From contig CP142451.1 in the NCBI GenBank assembly GCA_038049695.1, positions 71,378,001 through 71,442,000 of the forward strand: a DNA stretch of 64,000 nucleotides. The letters are read 5' to 3'. Below the pieces are notes generated by a model. It ran no database searches. It saw only the letters and a list, made by a program, of their open reading frames with translations, and was not told where the DNA came from. The stretch's first letter is position 1. Each line of letters begins with the position of its first letter. This document shows, in pieces, positions 26,266 to 36,840 of the stretch. The translations under genes were made by a program, and so were the position numbers. Source of the DNA: Cinnamomum chago. Lineage: Eukaryota; Streptophyta; Magnoliopsida; Laurales; Lauraceae.

Positions 26266-28080
26266 ATGATACTCAATCATGAAGAGACATCAACTTCTAA
26301 GCCTCATTTTCTTGATGGTTCTAATTATGTTTATTGGAAACAAAGGATGATTGGGTTCCTTAAGTCCATTGATGATGATGTTTTGGATGTCGTCGAGGAG
26401 GGTCACTCTAAATCAACGATTGTTACTAAAGGGAAAATTGTTCCTAAACGGAAAGCCTAATGGACTAAGGATTCGAAGCATGCCTCCAATTGTAATGACA
26501 AGGCAATGAATGGTATTTACAATGGAGTGTTCGCTAAAGAGTTCCGTAGGATTTTCACATGTAAAACTGCAAAAGAATCATGGGAGGTCTTACAGACTAT
26601 GTATGAGGATACAGACACAATGAAGCAATCTAAATTGCAAAGGCTAACTAAAGAATTTGAAACCATCGTGACAGAAGAAGATGAGACCATCGACCAATTC
26701 TACGCTAAGCTGAATGATATTGTCAATCATGTTTTCAATCTGGAAGAAAGAATTTAAGAAAACAAGATTGTCAAGAAAATCCCGAGGTCTCTACCTTCAA
26801 GGCTTGATTCTAAAGTCAATGCTATTAAAGAAAATAAGAATAGGTCAACCAAATAGTCGGAAATCTTTTAGACCTTTGAAGCAAACCATTTGGATAAAGG
26901 AAAATAAAAAAGGAAAGGTATTGCTTTGAAAGCCATCTCAGAATCAAGAAAGAAACCTGAAAAGAAAATTGAGTCTGATTCAGAGTCTGAGGCTGAAGAT
27001 GATGTGGCTGAGTTTATGAACTGCTTCAAGAAGTACATGAAGTCAAAACAAGCCAAGTGGAAGAATTTCAAATCTGAGAAGAAGGATCATGTTAAAGGAA
27101 CCAAGTGTTTTGGGTGCCAAGGCTATAGTCACTATTCTAATGAGTGTGCCAACAAGAAAAAATGGTACACAAAAAAAGGCTCTTAACAAGACTTAGGATG
27201 AAGAATCTCTTGAAAAAGAAAAGGATCATGAGGTAGATTCATTAGAAACTGTTAATGGCAAGTTTGTGGCTTTCATGGCTAAGTCTGTGTCCGACAATGA
27301 TGCTGATAATGATGATGAGATGTCAGATCAAGAGAAAGATTGGGAAGAGTTGTACCATACTACATATGCTGATTGTGTCAGGATGACCAAGTATGGCAAC
27401 AATATCATTATCAAGTTTAAAACTGCTCAAGAAGAAAATTCTGCATTGAAGAATGAGTTAGAGCAAGCATGTGAAAAGGTTCATCTCTTGGAAAGTGATA
27501 AAAATTGCATCTCTGAAAATTTGACTACTAAGAGTCAAAAATTTGAGAAGGCGGAACAAGAGATTCAGAATCTGAAAACCGAGTTGCAGACTGTGAAATT
27601 TGAAAATAAAGACCCGCAAGGAAGACTGAAGATTACTCTGTCTGAGCTAGAAGTAAAGCATGTTTCTCTAAACAAGATGAAAAATGGTTCAAAGACTCTT
27701 ATAGACATCTTATGTAGTCAGAAGTCTCCTTTTAACATAAGCGGTCTCGGATATGATCATAGTGCATCCACTTCGAACGCAAAAAGTAAAACAGTTTTTG
27801 TTTCAAATGTTGTACACACTACTCCACATACTACACATGTTCATAATATGATGAGTAGTTTGAAGAAAAAGAATGTATCATGCGCTTCACGCACGTCCAT
27901 TTGTCATCATTGTGGATTAAAAAGACACATTCGTCCCCATGGTAAGAAGCAGCAAAGTCTTCCAAAGACCAAGCAATGGCGGAAGAATCTCTTTCTAAAA
28001 GAAGGTCTGATTTGCCTAAGGAGTTTGCTCACACTCTGCTAAAAGATCAAACTACACAAGTGTGGGTGGCTACATATAAA
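26266..28080 (+). pseudogene. Sirevirus gag (broken)
   Basis: The gag protein forms the virus-like particle that packages retrotransposon RNA. The frame starts at 26266 (ATG). The copia gag block PHFLDGSNYVYWKQRM is followed by KESWEVLQTMYEDTDTMKQSKLQ and FETIVTEEDETIDQFYAKLNDIV. A CX2CX4HX4C zinc knuckle (CFGCQGYSHYSNEC) lies near 27106-27150, and a long charged coiled-coil-like part at 27400-27700, as in Sirevirus gags. Stops at 26458, 26755, and several to 26930, plus one at 27184, break it. No DSG protease motif follows. Confidence 0.85.
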
Positions 28081-28166
28081 AAGCCCTGATTGAGAAGATC
28101 AAGCTCCTACCCCTATTGCCGCTACGAAGATACATTCAGGGGGAGTTGCAATTGAGGAAGAGCTAT

Positions 28167-31110
28167 TGTAGGACCCCGACCCGAGAGAACACGATTAGTG
28201 CTAGTTAAGTTGCGTGTTAGTGCTAAGCTTGATTAGTGATTTTGGCTAAGTTGGATTTGGAATAGCTTTGATTCTAGTTTTGGGCTTCTGTGAATGCTTT
28301 GATAGCTAGTAGGGCCCTTTGGGGGTTCCTTTTCATGACATTGCACATGTTTGGGGATTTATCGGAGATTTTTGCATTCATGGTTTTATTCTCGTTTTAT
28401 TGGTATTGTTAAGCCCTACAACTTTCATGTTGATCCCGCCCCCATTTGAGATCCTGAAACCCGATTTCATCCTGAAACCCGATTTCATAGCATTGAGGGC
28501 AAAACAGTCATTGCACACCAAATCTGTACCCAAAACTTGATATTCCCGAAACCCGCGAAACATATACTTTTTGGAAACTAGATATTTCGACGATCATTTC
28601 TTCCTTCTTCGTCGAATCCATCCGAGGTCCCGAAAGAGATGTTTTCAGCCAAACTAGCTCCTTTAGTTGTGGGACCCAAACCTCATGTCTTAACAAAGAG
28701 AAACCCAACCCTTCATTCACTCCATTCTTCTTGCTCCAGCACAACAACTGAACCTAGGGTTTTCTCTTGCTTTTCTCTTCTTCTTCTTGCTTCTCCATCT
28801 CTAATCCTCACCAATCTTGCACCAAACTCGAAATGGAGATCATCAACCTCTCCCTCATCTTGCAAGCTTCATCTTGATACCATTTTTGGAGGAATCTTCC
28901 AACCTTGAGATCTTCTTTGAGCTAGTTCTCTTCTTTTGAAGGTCATCCAAGTAAGTAATCCTCCCCATCTCCTAGATTAGTGTTCCTCTAGCCCTTGAGA
29001 AGCTACATTTGCATTATTGAAAGTTCTATCATTTTCATTCTTTGTGTAACCCATTTTAGGGTTGTTTTGGGGTTTTTTTTTATTGTAGCTTGGATTTGAG
29101 CTATAGAGGTGACTTGAGGCTTGGTACAGCTAGCTTGGACTTGAGGCAAGTGAATGATGAAGTGCTTTAAGTTTTAAATGGTTTGTTGAAGCATTTATGG
29201 ATTTTCATGCTTTCATTAATGTGTTTATGGTTGAAATAAATGCCCTTTTTGCATCTTGATAGTCTCATTTAATGTTTTGTAAACATGTTGGTTTAGCATT
29301 TATTGTCTTTTGGATATATCCTAAATGAATGTTTGTGAAATGGTTTCCTTCATCCTTCCTTTGTATTGGACTTGATATGGAAGAAGTGATAGAGTGAACA
29401 CATAATGGGGAGAATGGTTTTGAGGAGGAGAAAGGGCTTAAATCTGAACACAGTGGGTGATTCCCGCACCTGGCAGTCAGCCTGCGGTCACCCGGCGGCT
29501 AGCCGCCTGGTGCTTGCCGGCTCACCGCCAGCTAGCCGAAATATCACGGTTGCTTTTCCAGAGAGCACACTTCTCCACCTGAAAACTCGGTCAGCTCCAC
29601 GGTTAGCCAGCGGCTAACCGCCAGGTGACCGAAATTTCCCAGGTTTCGGAGAGCTCCTCGCTCGAGCGAACTCTCCGGTTCGCTCGAGCGCTGAGCTTTG
29701 TCAATCGAAGAAGATTCACTAGGCATTGTATGAGGCCAACCGAGAAAGAAACCATATCACGAAAATGTCGTTCGAAGTTTTGAAAATTCAAAGTGTATAA
29801 GGAGCCCGAAATGTCTTCAAACTCAAGGAGTACCAAGTTATCATTGCAATCGACATACGGGACCCCTATTCACCTTAAACAAATCTTGAAATCATTATTT
29901 TTCCCGGGATTGTATTAATTCATTGTATTTCCTCATTTCCAAGATTTACATTACATGAGTTGTTTTCCCGAAAGCATGATAGTTACATTAGTAACATTGA
30001 CTTGTCCCGAAGAGTATTGCCCGGCACGAAATGAAAGTTATGCATTTGAGTACTCTTGCCCCGTTCCTTTATTTACTTGAACTTGAGGGATTTTTTCATA
30101 TGTCTCAATTTGTGATTTAACCTATGAGTCGGCATCACTAAGCTTGGACACCTTGTCAGTTTGATCCACCGACTTGGAGATCCCTCTTCCTTCCCGCCAG
30201 CTGCAGTTTGGATCCCGATACCCGGTTTATCACCGTGGTCCCGTCCCGATACCCGGTTCGCTACCGTGGTCCCGTCCCGTCCCGTATATTTATATTGTAT
30301 ATATGATTTACGTTGAATCTCCTCACCTTATGTGACTGAGATTAACGTCCCATGATACTGATGTCACTTTAGTGACAGAGGACTTAGCTTTATGTGATTG
30401 CCATCTTGTTAGTTCCCGTTTTCCTTGGATACCTTATATGTTTTATCTTGTTTACTTGTTTTCTAGCAAATGATTTATCTTCTTTATGAGAGTTCTTGCT
30501 TAAACAGACTTCTATGCTTTTCAAGATATTTCATTCATTATATGTTGTTGTATCCTTTCACTCTCTTGCCAGACCGTCGTGTCTGATACATTTGCTTTGG
30601 TACTCAGGTCCCGTTGCCAGTTTCCTTGAGGAGGAGCCGGAGGAGGCGGTAGGTGAGCCACAACCTCTAGTCGAGTGGCGTGCTGACGATGTCATGTAGA
30701 CATCGGGTTGCTAAGAGAGGCGTAACATTTTGAGGAGGACTAATTAACCATTCTTTTGGGTTATTATTTTGTTATATTGGCCTTTGTTGACCTCTAATTT
30801 TGGGAATTGTAATTAAATGTCACTTGTATAAACTCTAACTACTTTTGGGAAACATGCTATAGATCATTGCTCATTCTGATACAGTACTTTAGACTTGATG
30901 TTAATGCCTTCATGACTAGAAATAGTCCGACTATTTGATTTGCTACACGCTTTCGCATTTAATAGAAATGTTCAGTTATGGTTGTGATATCCTCACCGCG
31001 GACACTTGTAGGAAATTAAATGTAAGTATGTATGTTTTAAATAAACTATTGATGTTTACTTAGTCCCGATCCCGGATCAGTCACGTGGGGCCCGGTCCGG
31101 GGTCGCGACA
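28167..31110 (+). mobile_element. Solo LTR (LTR B), gypsy chromovirus type
   Basis: The 2944-bp block begins TGTAGGACCCCGACCC and ends GGTCCGGGGTCGCGACA. The flanks are GCTAT (28162-28166) and ACTAT (31111-31115), a five-base target duplication with one change. Long parts align with LTR A (for example the ATCCACCGACTTGGAGAT and CCCGGTTCGCTACCGTGG sections near 30160-30280), so it belongs to a related but different family. It lacks the 92-bp tandem array of LTR A. No coding domain is present. Confidence 0.85.
29659..29690. repeat. Paired CGCTCGAGCG palindromes in LTR B
   Basis: CGCTCGAGCGAA (29659-29670) and TTCGCTCGAGCG (29679-29690) are perfect inverted copies of each other around an 8-bp spacer. 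Each half is itself a 10-bp palindrome with two extra bases. GGCTAGCC-like motifs lie upstream at about 29490-29540. Confidence 0.9.
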
Positions 31111-31355
31111 ACTATTGATCCTAATTGTCAAGTAAGCTATTGTTATCATCATTAGATTTGCCAATTATGGACGAAAAGGGGGAGAAAGGTGACAGATCAA
31201 GGGGGAGAACAAGATGTTCAAAGGAAGCTAGTGACAATGCAGATCTACTGTGTTGTTTACCAATTTTTAAAATTCAATGCATTTGGTTTTATTTTCGGTA
31301 GATCAATTTGTATTGTCATAGGAAGTTTTGTTGCTGAATTACCAAATGGGGAGAT

Positions 31356-32366
31356 TGTTAGGATTTTGAGTGTTGGCTAATTCATAGGTTGGACAAAACT
31401 CTGGGTCCATTGAGTTGTAAAGATAGAAGCCTGGAAGGATTAGGAATTAAAAGAGTGCAAGAATTAGAAATTAGAAGACATGAAGGATTAAAGGAAGAAA
31501 GTCTTGCAGAATTAGAAGTGGGAAATCAGACAGGATTAGAAGTATGCTAAAGGGAGAAAATGAAGTCTGATAGATTTGAAAGAAGAAAGAGGGGAGAAAT
31601 TAGGAGTGCTGAAATTCCGGATCATCCAGAATGGGGTCCGCTCGAGTGACCAATATCATCCACTCGAGTGAACATAGTCAAAAGAGCCAGACGCCTGACA
31701 AAGTACTTTTTGCGCTGAGACAGAACCTCATGCGGTCGAGAGAAAGTTCCATCCGCTTGAGCGAACTAGGCGGCTGAGTTGTATGAAAATTAAAAACCTG
31801 ATTCTAATTGTGCCCAAACAGCTTGTTTTAGTCCTAATCATCTTAGACAACCTTAAGTACATCATAAAGGCTATTTAAAGGGCTCAAGGGCTAATCTAAA
31901 GATACACCTCACCATTCAAAGTTTAAAGTTAGAGATATAATTGAGAGAATCATTCTCTAGAGTTTTTTTTATTGAAGCCTTGTGCTGAAGAGATCATTTA
32001 GAGAGCAACTTCTTTTACTTCCCTAGTAGAAGATTTGAGGAGTCAAGCACGGGATTGAGTCTGTTGCAATCAATGGTGTGAAGTTGTTAAAGCGTGAAGC
32101 AACACAAAGTAACTGCTACCCTTAGGTAGGGGATATCTGGGGAGGAATCTGAGTTTCTTGTAACTACGAGATTCATAGTGCTTGATTGCTGATCCAATTC
32201 AGATCTGTGGTTTTTCACCCAATTAGGGTTTTCCGTGTTATATCTGGTGTCCTTGTGGTGTGTGCTTTTTGAGTTTATTTTCTGCTACATAATTTATTGT
32301 TTTTGTACACTATTGTGTTCTTTTATTGAGTTGACCAATTTAGAGATCTCATACTCGAAACTTTCA
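31356..32366 (+). repeat. 3' LTR of the gag-only Sirevirus
   Basis: The 1011-bp LTR runs from TGTTAGGATTTTGAG to GAAACTTTCA, preceded by a purine-rich tract (AAATGGGGAGAT) that primes the second strand. CTCGAG-type motifs lie at about 31640-31770. Confidence 0.88.
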
Positions 32367-32776
32367 AAGTTTATCTCTCGAATAGGTGGTAAATCAGGGA
32401 TTTCTTCTAAAAACACATTGGGAAACTCGCATACCACTAGTATCTCCTCCACCGCTTTAGATCATTTAGTCTCCATGATAAGCGCTATATACCATTCACA
32501 TCAAGACTTAATCAATCAATCTACCTTCAATGCCGAAATGATGTGAGTTGCGTAATCCTTCTTAGTACCCTTAAAACTAAAGTGAACACCTCTTTCACAC
32601 AAGCTGGATGTAATTTTCTCGTGGAAATAAGCAATGTTTGCATGACATCCTACCTACCTTTCCATTCCCAGAATAACATCAAAATCATTCATGTCTAACA
32701 GAATAAGGTTCGTTGGCATTACAACATCTCCTATTGCCCCTTCACATTGGGGATAGTATACATAATTGCCTACAGT
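32367..32776 (-). pseudogene. Ty3/gypsy protease-RT linker remnant
   Basis: This continues the gypsy pol from 25177. On the minus strand it reads NYVYYPQCEGAIGDVV, LLDMNDFDVILGME, ANIAYFHEKITSSL and EEIPDLPPIREINF, which match the region between the protease and RT of chromoviruses. It carries scattered stops. It is interrupted at its upstream side by the insert at 32782. Confidence 0.8.
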
Positions 32777-32781
32777 AGTAG

Positions 32782-33470
32782 ATTAGGACCCACTAGAAGG
32801 AATGCCAGTCTAATTATTCAAATCAAGGTAGCAGATGTAACCAATCAAACAAGATAGAACTAGTAAATAAATCTATCAAGCAATCACCACAAGAAGGTAG
32901 ATACAAATTTAACGTGGAAACGATTTCCAAGGAGAAAAAACACGATCTAAAAATCAAGATTTCACGAATAGTTACAAAATATAGTCACAACTCCTTTACC
33001 TCAGTCTGTACCTCGACCTAAGGACTGTAGTTATTCTTGCACAAAATCTACCAACACAACTTCCACCGTGCACCGTTCTCTTTACTTGATCTTCTTGCAC
33101 CTTATCAACCAAGATGATCAATCTTCTATGAGAGAGTAGAAGCAACAAAACCTTCTAGAGCATCCCTTCAGAACAATCTCTTAATGGCTCTAGAGAAACA
33201 AGGAAATCTCTCTTAATGTATTCTAATCTCAGGTCAAGATAGATAATCAACTTCTTATCTTGTATCTTTCAGTTGAGAGAAACACCCAATATATAGCCCT
33301 AAATCCGTGCATAAGACTTCTAATTAAACTCCAATCAGAATAGAAGTCATAAAACAAACTCTTTATCAGAGCTATGATCAAATTGGGCATCAGCGCCATT
33401 CTCGCTATAGCGGGACAATTCTCTGTCTCGGCCTGATACAACAGACAACGTCTGAGACTTTTGGCCTAAT
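32782..33470 (-). mobile_element. LTR-like insert with ATTAGG...CCTAAT ends
   Basis: The 689-bp block is flanked by AGTAG on both sides (32777-32781 and 33471-33475). It interrupts gypsy protease sequence (LPYVLTVAT before, STTVGNYVY after, on the minus strand). Its ends are inverted copies, ATTAGG and CCTAAT, not TG...CA. The inside looks like a copia LTR read on the minus strand: a palindrome CGCTATAGCG near 33401-33410, then a CTATATATTGGG TATA region near 33290. I infer a solo LTR with unusual ends or an unknown small element. Confidence 0.55.
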
Positions 33471-33475
33471 AGTAG

Positions 33476-33589
33476 CTACTGTTAACACATAGGGTAAATC
33501 TAAAGTATGCACAACTATGATCTTAGCCAAAGCAGGGGATAAGTATGAATGTGTGGACCTAGGGTCAAACAACACCTTAGGGCCCGTTC
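33476..33589 (-). pseudogene. Ty3/gypsy aspartic protease remnant
   Basis: On the minus strand the frame VLFDPRSTHSYLSPALAK matches the chromovirus protease block around the catalytic D-S/P-G triad, with the glycine changed to arginine. It is cut by the Harbinger element at 33590, and the upstream gag and 5' LTR are not seen on the far side. Confidence 0.75.
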
Positions 33590-34724
33590 GTTTACTAGCA
33601 TTCCTGACAGGAATTCAGGCTGCAGGGGGTTTTTGAATTCCTGTCGGAAATGCTTTGTTTGATTGAGTTTCAAGTGTGGATATGTGATACCTAGGTATTC
33701 CAGAAGCAGCTATCGACGAGGTTTTGAAATGCTGGGATGGGGAGTAGCATTTGAGAATTCCGATTGCTTTCATTCATTCCGACGAGAAGAGGATTCCCTA
33801 ACGGTCATCTGCAGATTCAAATCTAAACCTTCTTTCTATTGATTTTTTCCCTGGTAAGCATCTCCCCTTTCTCTTTCATCCTCTGTTCTATATTTTTTTT
33901 CTCAACATTGATTGTTTGCAAGGCAATATGATGTATCTCAGATTAAAAAAGAGATGATTTCTCAATTATGTGATTTACTATTCCAATGGTTTCTTGCATG
34001 CTTGGGTTTGATGATGAACTTGAGCAGAGAACCCCTTTCCTCTCATGTTAGGGTTTGGTGAGGAGCCTAGCAAAAATGATGCTTCTTCTTCTTCTCATCT
34101 TTGATGGAAGTATTGGAGATGGTTGGAAGCCGACGGATATTTTCGAGCCCTATCAAAATATGGATGGCACTATGCACCCAAAACCTTCGATATTTATTAT
34201 TTCATAAGAAAAAACCCACGTTCCCTCTGCAACTCCTTTCCACCCATTTTCTGTCTCTCTCCTCATATTTGGTTTCAAGTTGGGTGGTTTCTTTTTAGTT
34301 GTCTTCAAGATTATGGTCTGGGACTATGGGGTTTGTTTTTGTTTGAAGAAGGGTTTTGAAAATGGGGATCCAAAGTTTTGTGCTTTCAAGGGTCTGTGCT
34401 TTTGATGCTACCATTTTATCATGTTACTTTGTGTTGTTGTTTATCATGTTACTTTGAAGTCGTCTATGTTTCTATCAACGACAGTAATTTTCTGTGGATT
34501 CTATGGTTATTTGAGATATGAGCTTTCAAATGTGGTACTTACTCAATTTTTCTTTTAATTTAGATGGTGTCATGTCTGCATTGTGTTAGATGGTAGCTTG
34601 CTCCAAGAAATATTATAAAATGTTTTTTGTGAGGTGTTAGTTTGTCCATACTCTGTTTTTCTCATGTAGGTGTTTCTAAGTTTCTAAGATGGTAAGATCT
34701 TTGTTTAATATATGGTGATAAAAC

Positions 34725-34945
34725 ATGCACTACACCAAAAACAGGAAATTGGAACGGATAAGCGTTCCTAATCCTTCCGTTCCTAATCCGTTAATCCGTT
34801 CCAATTTCCTATTTTTGGAACGGATTAACGGATTAGGAACGGTTATCCGTTCCAAAAATAGGAAATTGGAACGGATTAAGGGATTAGGAACGGAAGGATT
34901 AGGAACGCTTATCCGTTCCAATTTCCTGTTTTTGTTGTAGTGATG
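34725..34945. mobile_element. CACTA-type foldback MITE, TSD ATG
   Basis: The element itself is 34728-34942 (215 bp), starting CACTACACCAAAAACAGG and ending with the near-perfect inverse CCTGTTTTTGTTGTAGTG. ATG lies on both sides (34725-34727 and 34943-34945), a three-base duplication as for CACTA transposons. Nearly the whole element is self-complementary, built from GGAACGGATTA-type subrepeats, so the two strands give almost the same translation. It has no coding role that I can see. Confidence 0.88.
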
Positions 34946-35410
34946 GAGGGTTCTGTTTAATGTATTTTGATTCTGTTATCAACTATTTTTCATGTAAAGA
35001 AATTCCAAGAGTTGTTGCCATACTTGTTAGTAGTATTTCAATCTTTATTGTTATATTTTCCTAATTCGCACATGTTACCATCTTGTCCCCACACATCTAA
35101 GACTTAAAACTATTTCTACTCCATGGTTTTAATAGATTTTTTTTATCGCCTTTAGGTGCTGATATTTCTCAACCAAAGTTTGCTACTTTTTTTTATCTGT
35201 GGAGATTATACACCATGGCAGGTATTATTTGTTCCCAACTTATATTATGAATTTATACCTTTGTTCTATTGATTTCAAGATGCATAGAAGTGTTATTTTT
35301 ACACATAGAATCTTAATTATTAATTTCATTTCTTAATGTAATGCATCATTACATGATATTTATATAAAGAACATTTTGATTAATCAACGACAAAATTGGA
35401 CACCGCTATT

Positions 35411-36717
35411 ATAGTATCCGTCGTAGTCATTATGGTGGTTGTATGTTGTGAGTTAGCTGCATTACGGTTGAGCTTAGAAGATGAAAGACCAAGAAAAAAG
35501 CACCGCATTTCATCATTGTCCGGCGACATATGGATCAAAGAACTCTTGTTTAGCACAGGTCCTCAATGCCATGAGAACCTTCGAATGAATCCTGAATGCT
35601 TTCATATTTTGCGTGACACATTCAGGCATCGTAATCTCCTTCAATCAAGACGCCTTTTATCAGTTGATGAGCAAGTAGCAATGTTTTTACATATATTAGC
35701 TCATAGTGTTACTAATTGAGTGACTGCAAATCGATTTAACCATTAAGGAGAAACAACTAGTCGTTATTTTCATGAAGTGCTAAATGCAATTAGCAAGGTC
35801 TATCCGAACTATATTTTCATTCTAGAAAACACTCCCATTCCGCAACAAATTATGGCGAATAAAAGATTCTATCCATATTTTAAGGTTAGCTCCTTTTATC
35901 AATTTTCTAATACCAATAATTATTCTTTACATTAACATGTTCTCACTTTGCTCAAAATCTTCATTGGCTCATTAGGATTGCATAGGAGCCACTGATGGAA
36001 CTCATATACTTGCTCATGTCTCACTTTCAATGCAAGCCATGTATCGAAATAGGAAAGGGTTTCTTTCTCAAAATTGCCTCATGGCATGTGGATTTTATAT
36101 GAAATTCCATTATGTGCTTGCAGGGTGGGAAGGTTCTGCGACGGATGCTACTGTCCTTTGGTCTGCGTTGAATAGGGGAGATAGGTTGAAAGTCTCAGAT
36201 GGTAATCTAAATAAACGGATAGGTTGAAAGTCCCAGATGGTAATCTAAATAAACTTGTTCACTTACATCCTCTTGAAAATCTAGCATTTAATTTATCACA
36301 ACTATTTGATTTGTAAATGTAGGTAAATTTTATCTAGTCGATGCTGGTTATAGCAATCGACCAGGGTCCTTGACACCATATAGAGGTGTCCGTTATCATC
36401 TTAAAGAGTTTAACATCAGTTGCCCTTTGAAGAATGCACAAGAGCTTTTTAATTTGCGTCACTCTTCATTACGTACCACGATAGAAAGGGTATTTATAGT
36501 GTTAAAAAATCGATTTCCCATCTTAAGGATGCCACGTGGGTATTCATTGACTACCCAAAGAGATATTGTAATTGCGTGTTGTGTCCTACACAACCATATT
36601 GCTTTGTATGGTGCTAGAGATGAATTTCTTCAAAAAATAAGAATGACCCCATCAAATGCTCCAGAGATTGATCCTCAATTGAGAGCTGCAAGAGATGGGG
36701 TCACAGTTCCAAGGTGA
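35411..36717 (+). pseudogene. PIF/Harbinger transposase (DDE_Tnp_4), three exons, inactive
   Basis: This nuclease would cut out and reinsert the element. Exon 1 (to about 35884) includes ENLRMNPECFHILRDTFRHR; exon 2 (35976-36201) includes DCIGATDGTHI (first catalytic D) and GWEGSATDATVL (second D); exon 3 (about 36323-36717) includes YLVDAGYSNRPG and TTIERVFIVLKNRFPIL (catalytic E), then CCVLHNHI. Two stops lie in exon 1: TGA after HSVTN (35718-35720) and TAA in place of the serine in NH-S-GET. The splice donor of exon 2 lies in a 38-bp tandem duplication. The start codon is uncertain; the first ATG in frame is near 35429. Confidence 0.82.
36180..36255 (+). repeat. 38-bp tandem duplication across a splice donor
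   Basis: GATAGGTTGAAAGTCYCAGA, the donor GGTAATC and the following bases occur at 36180-36217 and 36218-36255 with one difference. Both copies keep a usable GT donor. Confidence 0.85.
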
Positions 36718-36840
36718 ACTAGAGATACATGGACTACATTTTGAGACACCATAGCTGAGCAAATGTGGGCAGATTATGAGTTACAACTAGAGGAGGGAAT
36801 GACATAAAAACAAGCATGCAATTTTTGGCATTTACAAATC

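Larger units (their letters stand above)
25178..32366 (+). mobile_element. Gag-only Sirevirus-type copia element inserted in the gypsy RT
   Basis: LTRs lie at 25178-26207 and 31356-32366 in the same orientation, with a primer-binding site, a gag region and a polypurine tract, but no protease, integrase, RT or RNase H. Flanking five-base sites are GAGTC (25173-25177) and AAGTT (32367-32371), an old target duplication with two C-to-T type changes. Removing the element rejoins gypsy RT residues (PPIREINF / TINFMSGTTSISKAPYW), which proves the insertion point. A solo LTR at 28167-31110 sits inside. Without it the element is about 4.2 kb, too short for a full copia element, so it depended on proteins from elsewhere. 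Confidence 0.85.
33590..36840 (+). mobile_element. PIF/Harbinger DNA transposon, left end intact
   Basis: The left end GGGCCCGTTCGTTTACTAGC follows a TTA at 33587-33589, the three-base target of PIF/Harbinger elements. It is inserted into the gypsy protease remnant. A transposase lies at about 35411-36715. I could not find the inverted right end followed by TTA, so the right limit is a rough guess and the element is probably truncated. A CACTA MITE sits in its 5' non-coding part. Confidence 0.75.

Noticed and set aside
29405..29840. Overlapping open frames in LTR B
   Set aside because: They fall on the GC-rich palindrome block of the LTR and have no protein resemblance.
34725..34940. Open frames of 63-71 residues on both strands
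   Set aside because: They are a by-product of the palindromic CACTA MITE. The two strands give nearly the same repetitive translation and no protein family fits.
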